Shown: positions 9,319 through 18,733 of the stretch, piece after piece | How positions within the stretch are numbered: the first letter of the stretch is position 1 | Layout: each line of letters starts with the position of its first letter | Source of the DNA: Telluria mixta | GTDB lineage: Bacteria; Pseudomonadota; Gammaproteobacteria; Burkholderiales; Burkholderiaceae_D | DNA: 64,000 nt | Assembly (NCBI RefSeq): GCF_029223865.1 | Contig: NZ_CP119520.1 | Location: forward strand, 2,294,001 to 2,358,000 | Reading direction: 5' to 3' | Made by a program: the position numbers and the translations under genes | Notes under the pieces: generated by a model | Told to the model about the DNA's origin: nothing | What the model saw: only the letters and a program-made list of their open reading frames with translations | Database searches by the model: none

Positions 9319-12300
9319 GGCTCGTGTACAGGCTGTGGTGCGTCAGGATGAACAAGGTGCGCTTGTCGGCACCGCCGAAGAGCAGTTGCAGCGGACGCTC
9401 CGGCACGTCGATGCGGCCGCGCTCCTTGCCGTCCGGGCCGTAGATGAACACCTGGCCGTTGGCGACGTAGACGTTGCCGTCCGGGCCCAAGGTCGCGCTT
9501 TCGCCGCCGCGGTCGGCGACCTGCTTCAGGTCCGTGATGGCGCCGCCCTGGCCCACGAGACCGCTGAACGTGCGGTTCTCGGAACCGTTCGTGAAGATCA
9601 CGCGCTCGCCCACGCGGGCGCTCGTGAAGCCGTGGGTGTCCAGCGTGTCGGACCAGCGGTAGCCCATGTGGTCCGTCGGACCCTGGCGCGTCACGCGCCA
9701 TGCCGGGAGCACGAGGCTGCCGTCCGGCGACACGTATTCCTGCGCCTTCGGCTTCGCGACGTCGCGGGCGAACATCTCGCTCAAGGTAGTGAATTCGTAG
9801 GTCTTCGGATCGATCTGGTCCTGGAATTCGCCGTTCTGCCAGAAGTTGACGGGGATGGCCACGCGCGCATCGGCACGCGATGCGGCGGCCGTCGGCTTGA
9901 TCATCGTGTAGCCGTCCGGCGTCGGCGCCACGTCCGGCTTGAAGGCGTAGACGCTCGCGCTCGGGCCGTAGTGCGACACGACCATCACATTGCCGCTGCG
10001 GTCGATGGCAAGGTTGATCGGGTCGAGCGGGGCGTCGCGCACGATCTCCAGGCCGCGGTCGCGGCTCCATGCGTGGATGCGCTTGAAGTGGCGGTCGATG
10101 AAGTACAGCTTGCCGTGGGAGTCCACGGCGGCGCCGGCGACGGAATAGAAGCCGTCCGCGACCTTTTCGACCTTGCCCATCGGCGCCGGGGCGCTCGCCT
10201 GCTGGCCCGTGTAGTCGAGGATCGCGAATTCGCGCTCGCGCACCTGGATGTTGTGCGTGACGTCGGTGATCGCGTTCTCGTACGGGTACTTGGACGCACG
10301 CGCATAGGTCGTGCAGCCGTTCTCGTCGCAGGTGGCGAAGCCGCTCTCGCCGTTCACGTGCACGTTGCGGAAGCGGATGTCGCTGGAGTTCGCGATGCGC
10401 ACGGCCGTGACGGCCGGCTTGATGGAGCGGGTGACGCGGTAGCCGTGGTAGTTCGCGATCAGGATGTTTTTCGAATTCCGGATATCGAGCGACACGGAAT
10501 CCATGCCGTCGCGGACTTCTTCTTCCGTCTGCGGCGCATAGAACGACCAGTTCTCCACGCCGTCCAGCACGATCTCGTTGCGGATGTGGTGCTCGGCCGA
10601 GAGTTCGTACACGCGGCCCGGCGTCTTCGTGTTCGTCACGTAGAAGCCCGCCTGCGCATAGCCGCTGGGCGACCAGATGCCGGTGAACGTGCCGCCGCCG
10701 CCGTCCGTCACCCAGACGCTCGGGTACTGGCGGTCCCACCACTGGGTCGTATCCCATCGCTCCGTCTTCTTGTACGGATCGGCGCGGGTGCCGTCGTACA
10801 GGCGCGTGCCGTGGCCGCCCTGGATGCGCACGTCGTCGACCAGCGACTGCTCGCCTGCGCGCCACAGCAGCGCGACGGCGCGGTTGTTGACTTCACCCGT
10901 CGCGAGGCCGATGCCGGACACGATGCCCGCGCCGCCGCGTGCGCTTTCCAGCAGCGCCTTCGGCGTGTCGACGCCCTGGAACAGGGGCGAGCCGTTCGGC
11001 AGCACGAGCTGCGTCAGGCCCGGGTGCAGGCCGACGATGACGGTGTCCGGCTTCATGCGGATCGTGTCGTTGACCATGTAGAAGCCCTGCGGCAGGTACA
11101 CGACGCGGTTGCTGTCGATGGCTTTCTGGATGGCGGCCGTGTCGTCCGCGCGGCCGTCGCCCTTCGCGCCGAATGTGTGCACGTTGGCCCATTCTTTCGT
11201 GGGCGGCAGCGCTTTCAGCACGCGCTGCGGTGCAGTTTTACCGATGGGCCCCGTCTTGTAGTTGGTCGTGAAGCGGCCCGGCGCGCCCAGCTGGTCCAGC
11301 TTCATGCCGTAGTTGAGTTCCGTGACCTCGTACGTGCGGCCGGCGCCCGCGAGGGTCTTGCCGCTGTCGCGGAACTTCGCGAAGGTCGGCACGTTCTTCG
11401 CGCTGGCGTGGTCGAATGCGATCTGCGTGTAGACGTTGTCCTCGTTGCTGATGACGACGGCGGCCTTCGCCACGTTCTCGAAGCGGACGTTCTTCGCGTA
11501 CAGCCAGTCGCCGTAGCCGCGGTCGATGTCGATGCCGACCGGGGTGTCGCGGATGTCGACGTTGTCCAGCGTGAGTCCGGCCTCGTGCTCGCGGATGGCG
11601 GCGTCGCGCTGGCCGTCGAACGTCGCGTCGACGAGGGTGAACTGCCACGCGGGCGACGTTTTTTCGGCCAGGATGCCGTAGCGGCCGCCGTGGAATTTCA
11701 GGTCGTACGCGATGTTGCCGACGTGGTAGACGCCGGCGAGGCCGCTGCCGATATGGAAATCGATGTGCGACAGGTTCGAGTGCTGCGCCGTGTGCATGCG
11801 CACGCCGGTGGCGGCCGGGTTGCCGTCGCCGATCTCGAAGTCGACGTTCGACAGCACGGAATAGAAGGTGGCGGAGTTCGCGTCGCGCACGTCCTTGTCC
11901 GCGCCGACGGCGCCGGCAACGGGCATCGGCACCTTGCCCACCGTGTACTGGTCGCCGCCGGTGAAGATCACCATGTTGGCGACGCCCTGCTGGAAGCCCG
12001 GCGTCTTCGGCGCCAGCACGAACACGGGACGCGTCGCGCCCACGCCGTACACGCGCACGGCGAGCGGGATCAGGATGCTCTTCGTGATGCGGTAGCGGCC
12101 CGACGGCAGGAACACGACGCCGCCTTCGCCCTTGTTGGCGGCGGCGTCGATGGCCTGCTGGATGGCGGCCGTGTCGTCCGTCCTGCCGTCGCCCTTCGCG
12201 CGCACGACGACGGCGTGCGGGTCTTCGGGCATGGTCTGGAAAGCCGATACGGAGGCGGCGGATGCTGGTGCGGCAAGCACGAACGCCAGCGTCAATGCGG

Positions 12301-12340
12301 CCGGAAGCGGGCGTAAAAGCGTTGAAAGCGTAGTCTTCAT
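9308..12340 (-). CDS. secreted double pectate-lyase-3/GH55-like beta-helix protein with C-terminal NHL-type propeller
   Basis: The 1010-residue product has a signal peptide ending near APASAAS. Two copies of the hallmark that opens pectate-lyase-3/GH55 right-handed beta-helices are present: KGDGRTDDTAAIQQAID near residue 50 and GAKGDGRADDTAAIQKAID near 395. The first helix runs to about 370 and the second to about 700. The last 300 residues read as a propeller with NHL/SMP-like repeats (DSHGKLYFIDRHF, DRSGNVMVVSHYG, GPDGNVYVANGQ). Tandem helices are typical of GH55 exo-beta-1,3-glucanases, but the sugar specificity is not proven. AGGA for this gene lies in the last codons of gntP-like 12347-13669, so translation is probably coupled. 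Confidence 0.8.
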   Translation of the reverse strand: MKTTLSTLLRPLPAALTLAFVLAAPASAASVSAFQTMPEDPHAVVVRAKGDGRTDDTAAIQQAIDAAANKGEGGVVFLPSGRYRITKSILIPLAVRVYGVGATRPVFVLAPKTPGFQQGVANMVIFTGGDQYTVGKVPMPVAGAVGADKDVRDANSATFYSVLSNVDFEIGDGNPAATGVRMHTAQHSNLSHIDFHIGSGLAGVYHVGNIAYDLKFHGGRYGILAEKTSPAWQFTLVDATFDGQRDAAIREHEAGLTLDNVDIRDTPVGIDIDRGYGDWLYAKNVRFENVAKAAVVISNEDNVYTQIAFDHASAKNVPTFAKFRDSGKTLAGAGRTYEVTELNYGMKLDQLGAPGRFTTNYKTGPIGKTAPQRVLKALPPTKEWANVHTFGAKGDGRADDTAAIQKAIDSNRVVYLPQGFYMVNDTIRMKPDTVIVGLHPGLTQLVLPNGSPLFQGVDTPKALLESARGGAGIVSGIGLATGEVNNRAVALLWRAGEQSLVDDVRIQGGHGTRLYDGTRADPYKKTERWDTTQWWDRQYPSVWVTDGGGGTFTGIWSPSGYAQAGFYVTNTKTPGRVYELSAEHHIRNEIVLDGVENWSFYAPQTEEEVRDGMDSVSLDIRNSKNILIANYHGYRVTRSIKPAVTAVRIANSSDIRFRNVHVNGESGFATCDENGCTTYARASKYPYENAITDVTHNIQVREREFAILDYTGQQASAPAPMGKVEKVADGFYSVAGAAVDSHGKLYFIDRHFKRIHAWSRDRGLEIVRDAPLDPINLAIDRSGNVMVVSHYGPSASVYAFKPDVAPTPDGYTMIKPTAAASRADARVAIPVNFWQNGEFQDQIDPKTYEFTTLSEMFARDVAKPKAQEYVSPDGSLVLPAWRVTRQGPTDHMGYRWSDTLDTHGFTSARVGERVIFTNGSENRTFSGLVGQGGAITDLKQVADRGGESATLGPDGNVYVANGQVFIYGPDGKERGRIDVPERPLQLLFGGADKRTLFILTHHSLYTSHVD

Positions 12341-12346
12341 TTATAG

Positions 12347-13669
12347 TTATCCTTGAGTGACGAACAGCGACAACAACATCACGAACAGCAGTCCGAACAC
12401 GCCGACGATGGTCTCCATCATCGTCCACGAGCGGAACGTATCCTTCAGCGACAGGCCGAAGTATTCCTTGAACATCCAGAAGCCGGAATCGTTCACGTGA
12501 CTGAACATGAGGCTCCCCGCACCGACCGCGAGGACCATCAGGTTCGGGTCGACGCCTGAGCTCTCCACGAGCGGACCGACGACGCCGGCCGCCGTGATGC
12601 CGGCCACCGTCGCGGAACCGAGGCATACGCGGATCAGCGTCGCGACGGCCCAGCCGAGCAGCAGCGGATGCACGGGCATGTGCGCGAGCTGCGTGCCCAG
12701 TTCCGCGCTGACGCCGGAATCGATCAGCACCTGTTTCAATCCACCGGCACCGGCGATGATCATCAGGATCGGCGAGATCTCGCGCAGCGCGCCCGCGGCG
12801 CTGTCCGTCGTTTTCGAGAACGGCTGGCCGCGGCCGATACCCAGCGTGACGACCGCGACGCCGTACGACAGCAGCATCACGACGAGCGGACTGGATAGAA
12901 ACGCGAGCGGCTTGGACAGGTCCGGACGGACCATCGTGACGAGCGTGAGGGCGCCCAGCACCACGACGGGCAGCAGTGCCGTCACGAAGCTGTTGAAGGT
13001 GCCCGGCAGCTCGCTGTCGGGAATCGCCTGCTGCGCGGTGCGGAACATCGGCGCGGGCTCCGCGCGGATGTGTTTCAGCGACATGGCGAAGATCGGCCCC
13101 GCGATGATCAAGGTCGGGATCGCGACGACGAGACCGTACAGCAGCGTCTTGCCCATGTCCGCGTGCACGGCGACGACGAGTGCAGTCGCGGACGGGTGCG
13201 GCGGCAGGAAGCCGTGCGCGATCGACAGGCCCGCCAGCAGCGGCATGCCCAGCGCCACGGCCGGGCGGCCCGACTGGTACACGAGCGAGAAGATCAGGGG
13301 GATCATCAGCACGAAGCCGACGTTGTAGTACAGCGGCATGCCGACGACGAAGCCGGTGACGGTCATCGCCACCGGAATCCGCGCCATGCCGAGCCGGTCG
13401 ACAAGGCTGATGGCGATGCGCCGGGCCGCGCCGCTGTCGGCGATCAGCTTGCCGAACACGGCGCCCAGGCAGATCACGACGACCAGGGACCCGAGCAGGT
13501 CACCGATCCCCTTTTCGATGGCGCCCGGGATCTTCGCGGCAGGCATCCCGAGCATCAAGGCGGCGACGATGGCTGCGACGACGAACGCGAGGAGCGGCTG
13601 AATCTTGCCCCACGCGATCATCACCGTCAGCAGGCCGACCGCCAGTAGTACTGACAGCAGGTTCCACAT
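12347..13669 (-). CDS. GntP-family gluconate:H+ symporter
   Basis: The 440-residue product is an inner-membrane protein with about 12 hydrophobic segments, the normal size of GntP-family carriers (GntT/GntP/IdnT/DsdX). Recognisable family stretches are GMPLYYNVGFVLMIPL, HGFLPPHPSATALV and NDSGFWMFKEYFG. The adjacent gluconokinase makes gluconate the likeliest substrate, though related aldonates are possible. GGAGG lies six bases before the ATG. It sits 13 bases after the TonB receptor, so outer- and inner-membrane uptake steps are co-transcribed. Confidence 0.9.
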   Translation of the reverse strand: MWNLLSVLLAVGLLTVMIAWGKIQPLLAFVVAAIVAALMLGMPAAKIPGAIEKGIGDLLGSLVVVICLGAVFGKLIADSGAARRIAISLVDRLGMARIPVAMTVTGFVVGMPLYYNVGFVLMIPLIFSLVYQSGRPAVALGMPLLAGLSIAHGFLPPHPSATALVVAVHADMGKTLLYGLVVAIPTLIIAGPIFAMSLKHIRAEPAPMFRTAQQAIPDSELPGTFNSFVTALLPVVVLGALTLVTMVRPDLSKPLAFLSSPLVVMLLSYGVAVVTLGIGRGQPFSKTTDSAAGALREISPILMIIAGAGGLKQVLIDSGVSAELGTQLAHMPVHPLLLGWAVATLIRVCLGSATVAGITAAGVVGPLVESSGVDPNLMVLAVGAGSLMFSHVNDSGFWMFKEYFGLSLKDTFRSWTMMETIVGVFGLLFVMLLSLFVTQG

Positions 13670-13682
13670 GGCCGGCCTCCGG

Positions 13683-16670
13683 TCAGAAGTTGTAGCGCAG
13701 GCCGGCGCGGTAGGTGCGTCCCACGACGTCGTACAGGGCAGGATTGATCGCGAAGCTCGGGTTGGCCTGCGGTGCCGGTTCCGGATCGCGGTCCGCCAGG
13801 TTGTCGATCTTGAAGTAGACCATCAGCTGCTTCGACACGTTGTAGCTGCCGCCGAAGTCGATGTAGGTCGCGCCCTTCATCTTGTTGTTGTAGATGGTCG
13901 GGTGGATCAGGGTCGACGTCGGGCAGCTGGTCTGGCACTCGATGTACTCGTTGCTGTACTTGCCGTCGCTGAACCAGCGCTCGGTCAGGGTCAGGCTGAG
14001 TTTATCGCTCAGTAGCCCATCCCACGTCTGCGTGGCGAGCACCTTCCACTTCGGCGTGTTGCCCAGGTTGACCCCAGCGCCTTCCGACGGGATCGTGCCG
14101 ACGACGCCCGAATCCGTGATGAAGTGCAGCGTGCGGGTGGCCAGCGCGCGCACTGTGAATCGGCCCGGCAGGCTGAATTTGTCGAGGTTCGTGCGGTACG
14201 CCGACTCGATGTCGAAGCCCTTCAGGTGCAGCGAAGCGAGATTGAAGTTCTGCACCGTGACGTAGTTGTTGCCCGGGCTGTTCAGCACCATCGCCTGGCA
14301 GATCTCCTGGTTGCCGGCCACGCACAGGTCGACTTCCTGCTGGATCGACAAGGTCGAGATCACGTCGTTGACCTTGATGTCGTAGTAGTCGAGCGACGTT
14401 GAGAAGCCCGGCGCCCAGCTCGGCTGGCTCAGCACGATGCCGAACGAGTTGTTGCGCGCGATTTCCGGACGGAGCTTCGTGTTGCCGACGGTGCGCTGCT
14501 GCACGCTGACCGTGTTGCCCTGGTACTGCACCTGGTTGTTGACGACGACCGGCGCCGCGAACAGTTCGGAGAGGTTCGGTGCGCGCACGTCCTTCGAGCT
14601 GACGGCGCGGAAGCGCAGGCCGTCGATCGGCGTCTTCCACGTGGCGCCGATCTTCCAGCTGCTGACGCTGCCGGCGGTGCTGTACTTGGTCTGGCGATCG
14701 GCGAGGTTCAGGTTCGCTTCGCCCCACGTGTCCGACTTCAGCACGGGCAGGTTCAGCTCGACGTACGCCTCGCGCACGTTGTACGCGCCCACGCCGTTGT
14801 GATAGTTGCCGGCATACCAGTTGTTGCCGACCGTGCTGTTGAGGGTCGGGTCGGCGGGGTACGCGGCGCCGCCGATCGAATCGGGCGAGACGCCGGCGCC
14901 GTACGGGTCGCCGTGCACGTCGTACTTCTCGCGGCGCCATTCGGCACCCGTCGCCATCGACAGCGGACCCGCCCAGCCTTCCCAGATCTCGCCGTTGAAG
15001 TTGGCGCTGGCCACGTCCTGGCTTTGCGTCGTGCGCTGGATCGGGCCGGCGGCCGGCGCGATATAGCCCCAGGCGGCCGGATCGACCGGGTTGTTGCCGA
15101 TGATGTTCAGCGGCACGCAACCGTTCGCGGCGGCGACGGCGTTGCGGCAGACGATCTTGCCGCTGGCATCGCGCACGGCGTCGATCGCGTTGTTGTAGCG
15201 CGTGTTCAGCGTGATGTCGTGGACGTTGATGTTCGTCGTGTTCTCGCCGTGTTCCGCGTAGGCGTCGTACGACCATTCCTTGCCGAACAGGTTGAACTTG
15301 CCGTCCGCGCCGACGACGAAGCGGCGCTGCGTGCGCGTCGGGTGCACGTTGATGTTGGCCGGGAAGATGGCGTTCGCCGTGCCGTACTGGAAGCTCTTGA
15401 TGTTGTTGGTCGCGCAGGCCGCCGCGATCGACGCCGGCAGGAACGGGTTGTCGCACTGGATCGTCAGGTTGGCCTGCTTGGCCGCGCCCGGGTTCGGCGA
15501 GAAGTGCGATTTCACCTGCGCATAGTTGGCGGTGAAATAGATCTCGTTATCCGCGTCGAGGTCCCACGACAGGCGCGTGTACGCGACTTGCCGCTTGAAA
15601 TTCATCGCGAGGTTCGTGCCCGCGCCCACGCTGCCCGAGAGGTCGCCGCCCACGCAGAACGGATTCACGCAGTTCGTGACCTGGCCGGTGCCGGTTGGCA
15701 CGCCGTTCGAGCCGTAGTTGAACTTGTACGGCACGCCGCCGTCGCCGAACGCGGTGCCCTGCAGCGGGCCGTTCGTGATCAGGCCGTATTTCGCGTACTG
15801 GTATTGCTGGGCATGGTCGATGGCCATGTATTCCGGCTTGCCGTCGGTGGTCTGCGACAGCGGGCGGCGCTGGAACACCGTGTTGCGGTACCACGTGCGG
15901 CCACCCGCGCCCACTTCGCCGAAGCCCGGCGAATCGATGCCGTTTTCCTTGCTGAACTCGCCGCTGACGGTCGCATGCAGGCGGTCGTCCATGAAGCCCT
16001 TGCCCCAGGCAGCCTGCAGGGTGCCGCTCTTGTCGTCGTGGTATTTCGTCTGGCCGCCCTCGACGTTCGCTTTAAAACCCGTGAATTTCTTGTCGGTGAT
16101 GAAGTTGACGACACCGCCCACCGCATCGGAACCGTACGATGCCGAGGCGCCGCCCGTCACGACGTCCACGCGTTTCACCAGCAGTTGCGGGAACTGGCTG
16201 ACGTCCGTCACGCCCGTGACGTTGGCGCCGACGACGCGCTGGCCGTCGAGCAGGGTCAGGGTCCGGATCGTGCCCAGGCCGCGCAGGCTCAGCGAGCTCA
16301 GACCCTGGATGCCGCTCGACGTGCTGTTGGTGCTCGTCGTGCGGCCCGTGCTGCCTTGCAGCGCCGGCAGTTCGGCCAGCGTGTTGAACAGGTTCGGCTT
16401 GGCGGCCTTTTCCAGGTCGGCGCTGGACAGGCTCGTCGTGGGCGTCGGCTGCGTGAAGCCGCGGGCCGCGATGCGCGAGCCGGAAATGCGCACGACGTTC
16501 GCTTCCGGGACGGCGGGGGCGGTACCGGCGGTCTGGTCGGCCGGGGCCGCTTGCGTGTCTGGCGCGGGCGGTTGTGCAGGTTCGGTCTGCTGCGCATGGG
16601 CAGCGCCGAGCATGCCGCAGGCGCTGGCGACGGCGAGGTTGATGAGGGTGCGTTGCAGTGGTGTACGCAT
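13683..16670 (-). CDS. TonB-dependent outer-membrane receptor (gluconate operon)
   Basis: Start chosen at 16670, where GGAGA lies five to six bases upstream; in-frame ATGs at 16691 and 16682 lack one. The 995-residue product has a signal peptide ending at GAAHAQ, then a Gln/Pro/Ala-rich linker, a plug with DVVTGGASASYGSDAVGG, and a large barrel ending in YRAGLRYNF. The overall form (long, with the ASASYGSDAV plug motif) is that of Xanthomonas/Caulobacter-type oligosaccharide receptors. It lies between gntK and the gluconate permease, which suggests that its cargo yields gluconate or an aldonic-acid-capped oligosaccharide; that cargo is inference. Confidence 0.92.
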   Translation of the reverse strand: MRTPLQRTLINLAVASACGMLGAAHAQQTEPAQPPAPDTQAAPADQTAGTAPAVPEANVVRISGSRIAARGFTQPTPTTSLSSADLEKAAKPNLFNTLAELPALQGSTGRTTSTNSTSSGIQGLSSLSLRGLGTIRTLTLLDGQRVVGANVTGVTDVSQFPQLLVKRVDVVTGGASASYGSDAVGGVVNFITDKKFTGFKANVEGGQTKYHDDKSGTLQAAWGKGFMDDRLHATVSGEFSKENGIDSPGFGEVGAGGRTWYRNTVFQRRPLSQTTDGKPEYMAIDHAQQYQYAKYGLITNGPLQGTAFGDGGVPYKFNYGSNGVPTGTGQVTNCVNPFCVGGDLSGSVGAGTNLAMNFKRQVAYTRLSWDLDADNEIYFTANYAQVKSHFSPNPGAAKQANLTIQCDNPFLPASIAAACATNNIKSFQYGTANAIFPANINVHPTRTQRRFVVGADGKFNLFGKEWSYDAYAEHGENTTNINVHDITLNTRYNNAIDAVRDASGKIVCRNAVAAANGCVPLNIIGNNPVDPAAWGYIAPAAGPIQRTTQSQDVASANFNGEIWEGWAGPLSMATGAEWRREKYDVHGDPYGAGVSPDSIGGAAYPADPTLNSTVGNNWYAGNYHNGVGAYNVREAYVELNLPVLKSDTWGEANLNLADRQTKYSTAGSVSSWKIGATWKTPIDGLRFRAVSSKDVRAPNLSELFAAPVVVNNQVQYQGNTVSVQQRTVGNTKLRPEIARNNSFGIVLSQPSWAPGFSTSLDYYDIKVNDVISTLSIQQEVDLCVAGNQEICQAMVLNSPGNNYVTVQNFNLASLHLKGFDIESAYRTNLDKFSLPGRFTVRALATRTLHFITDSGVVGTIPSEGAGVNLGNTPKWKVLATQTWDGLLSDKLSLTLTERWFSDGKYSNEYIECQTSCPTSTLIHPTIYNNKMKGATYIDFGGSYNVSKQLMVYFKIDNLADRDPEPAPQANPSFAINPALYDVVGRTYRAGLRYNF

Positions 16671-16745
16671 GGTAGTCTCCATTATTCTCATGTGGTCGGC
16701 ATGCCGCCTCGGATGGTGGGCGGCTGGGCCGGTGCGACGACTTAC

Positions 16746-17282
16746 TTATTGATTGATCGATGCGATGATGCTGGCCACCAGGTCTTCTGGTGGCTGGGTA
16801 ATGTCCAGGGTGATGCCGGCTTCGTCCGGCTGCAGCGGCTCGAGGTCGCGCAGCTGGCTGTCCAGCAGGGTGATCGGCATGTAGTGGCCGATACGCGTCT
16901 GCATGCGTGCCGCGATCATGCCGCGCGGACCTTGCAAGTGGGCAAAGCGCAGATTCGGGTCGGCTTGGCGCAGCATGTCGCGGTAGCGCCGCTTGAGCGC
17001 CGAGCACGATACGACGACGCCCGTGCCGCGTTCGCGCGCGGCGCCGATCTCGTTGGCCAGGGCCTGCAGCCAGCCGGCGCGGTCGTCGTCCGTCAGCGGG
17101 ATGCCCGCCGACATCTTGACCACGTTGGGCGCCGGGTGATACGCGTCGCCCTCGAGGAAGGCAACGTCGAACGCCGCGGCGAGGGCGGCAGCGATCGTGC
17201 TCTTGCCGCAGCCGCAGACGCCCATGATGACCCAGCGGCGGCCTTCGCCCGAGGGGTTGGTTACATCGCTTGGTGATGCCAT
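16746..17282 (-). CDS. gntK: gluconokinase
   Basis: The enzyme phosphorylates D-gluconate to 6-phosphogluconate with ATP, feeding the Entner-Doudoroff or pentose-phosphate route. The 178-residue protein has the P-loop MGVCGCGKST, then FLEGDAYHP, NVVKMSAGIPLTDDDR and VVSCSALKRRYRD, all characteristic of the GntK family. It is the first gene of a six-gene minus-strand operon. A LacI-type palindrome sits about 32-45 bases upstream of its ATG, with a second about 190 bases upstream, so it is probably repressed in the absence of gluconate. Confidence 0.95.
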   Translation of the reverse strand: MASPSDVTNPSGEGRRWVIMGVCGCGKSTIAAALAAAFDVAFLEGDAYHPAPNVVKMSAGIPLTDDDRAGWLQALANEIGAARERGTGVVVSCSALKRRYRDMLRQADPNLRFAHLQGPRGMIAARMQTRIGHYMPITLLDSQLRDLEPLQPDEAGITLDITQPPEDLVASIIASINQ

Positions 17283-17313
17283 TCTGTCTCTCTTTCTGTC
17301 AATTCACAGCGAC

Positions 17314-17327
17314 CGTTAGCGCTATCA
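17314..17327. promoter_or_regulatory. LacI-type operator (proximal)
   Basis: CGTTAGCGCTATCA carries the palindromic core TAGCGCTA. It is close enough to the gntK start to overlap the promoter or early transcript. One half-site is degenerate compared with the distal copy. Confidence 0.6.
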
Positions 17328-17471
17328 TTTTTGCCAAGTCTTCAATAAGGCGGCAGGTTTGTAAAGCGTTATTCATGTTGCGGAGCGAAACGTGCGGGAG
17401 GCTGACTATGCAATCTGCATGAAATGATGGGCATGTTGCCGCCGCGCCAGAGGGAAACCGTCGAAAATGGA

Positions 17472-17487
17472 CTGATAGCGCTATCAG
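17472..17487. promoter_or_regulatory. LacI-type operator (distal, perfect palindrome)
   Basis: CTGATAGCGCTATCAG is a perfect 16-base palindrome with the central CG typical of LacI/GntR-repressor sites. Its centre is 159 bases from the proximal site, a spacing compatible with DNA looping. The remainder of the 241-base spacer (17283-17523) shows nothing else recognisable. Confidence 0.65.
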
Positions 17488-17523
17488 TTGTGCGTAGCGG
17501 CACGTCCGGGAATCGTGTGGCGT

Positions 17524-18600
17524 TTACAACACGTTTGCATCGCCGGGCGTCGACGTGCCGGTGATCTTGGTTCGATGCAGGCGCATTTGCACGACAAACA
17601 TCCGCAGCGCGGCCAGGAATGGGACGGAAAGAAAGATGCCGGACACGCCAGCCAGTTCCTCGCCGGCGAGCAGGCCGAACACGACGAGGATCGGCGGCAC
17701 GTCCACCCCCTCGCTCATCAGCCAGGGGCTCAGCATGTAGTCCTGGAAGACGCGGTAGCCGCCGATGAAGACGATGATCCAGCCCACGTGCTCATAGCCG
17801 CTGAACAGGGCGACGCCCACGATGGCCGCCGCCGCGACGAGCGGGCCCAGCACGGGAATCACTTCCAGCACGGCCGCGACGGCGGCCAGAAGCAGCGCGA
17901 ACGGCACCCCCATCAACGACAGCACGAGACCGTAGGCAACGAGCGTCGCCAGCGACAGCAGGGCCAGCGCCCGCACATAGCTCGACAGCACCGTGTTCAG
18001 GCCGTGCAGCACGTCCGTCCAGAAGCCGCCGTTGCGGCGGTGGCGCATCGCCACGAGCAGCTCGTCGAAGACGGGCGCCTGCAGGATCATCAGGAAACTG
18101 AGGATCGGGACGACGACGACGTAGATCAGGTTGCCGGCCAGGTGCATCAACCCGAAGCCGAGGTTGCGCACGAACGGCATCGCCTCCGCCGAGCCGCCCT
18201 GCAACAGGTCGCGCAGGAACGCGGCGAGGCGCGCGCGCAGGGGTTCGAGCAGGTGGGGCAGCGGCAGGCGCCGCTCCAGCGTGGCGGGATCGAGCAGGGT
18301 CGGCAACTGTTGCGCGAGTGCCGTCGCCTGCGCGGCCACCGTGTTGCCGAACAGCCCGACGGCCAGCGCGACGAGCCCGACCACGACGAGATAGACGAGG
18401 CACAGCAGCAGCGTGCGCGGCACCCGCCCGGCGGCGACCCGCTGGGCCAGGACGAACAACGGATTGATGAGGTAGCTGAACAGCACGGCGATCAGCATCA
18501 CCAGCAGCGTCGTGCGCACGAGAAAGACGCCATACAGCCCTGCAAGCACCAGCGCGGCCGTCCATACCACGCGGGCCGTACGCGCATCGATACCGAACAC
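17524..18600 (-). CDS. AI-2E family (PerM/TqsA-like) membrane transporter
   Basis: GTG start with GGGAG five bases upstream. The 358-residue polytopic protein has paired hydrophobic segments at the N-terminus, a long central amphipathic region (about 90-180), and C-terminal segments including the family-typical PVLGPLVAAA and a late VDVPPILVVFGLLAGEEL. The family includes TqsA (autoinducer-2 export) and Na+/H+ antiporter-like members, so substrate cannot be assigned. It is separated from gntK by the operator-containing spacer and is probably an independent unit. Confidence 0.88.
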   Translation of the reverse strand: MFGIDARTARVVWTAALVLAGLYGVFLVRTTLLVMLIAVLFSYLINPLFVLAQRVAAGRVPRTLLLCLVYLVVVGLVALAVGLFGNTVAAQATALAQQLPTLLDPATLERRLPLPHLLEPLRARLAAFLRDLLQGGSAEAMPFVRNLGFGLMHLAGNLIYVVVVPILSFLMILQAPVFDELLVAMRHRRNGGFWTDVLHGLNTVLSSYVRALALLSLATLVAYGLVLSLMGVPFALLLAAVAAVLEVIPVLGPLVAAAAIVGVALFSGYEHVGWIIVFIGGYRVFQDYMLSPWLMSEGVDVPPILVVFGLLAGEELAGVSGIFLSVPFLAALRMFVVQMRLHRTKITGTSTPGDANVL

Positions 18601-18733
18601 GGCGTCTCCCTGTCAGCGGTCCGCCACTGCGGCAGGCCTTGTCAGGATGATACGGCGAGGGGCGTATCGCTGGCGCGCAACTCGGCCGCCCGGTGCTACA
18701 TTAGGTGTGCACGGAACATGGAAGGAGGGCGAC

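Noticed and set aside
9317..12316. 999-codon + frame opposite the beta-helix gene, and a similar 825-codon frame at 14799-17276
   Set aside because: Both are antisense shadows with Val/Ala/Arg-rich composition; the minus frames have signal peptides and family motifs.
18512..18733. N-terminal extension of the glycolipid-binding-like protein
   Set aside because: In-frame but overlaps the divergent AI-2E gene and reads as low-quality sequence; GAAGGAGGG supports 18734.
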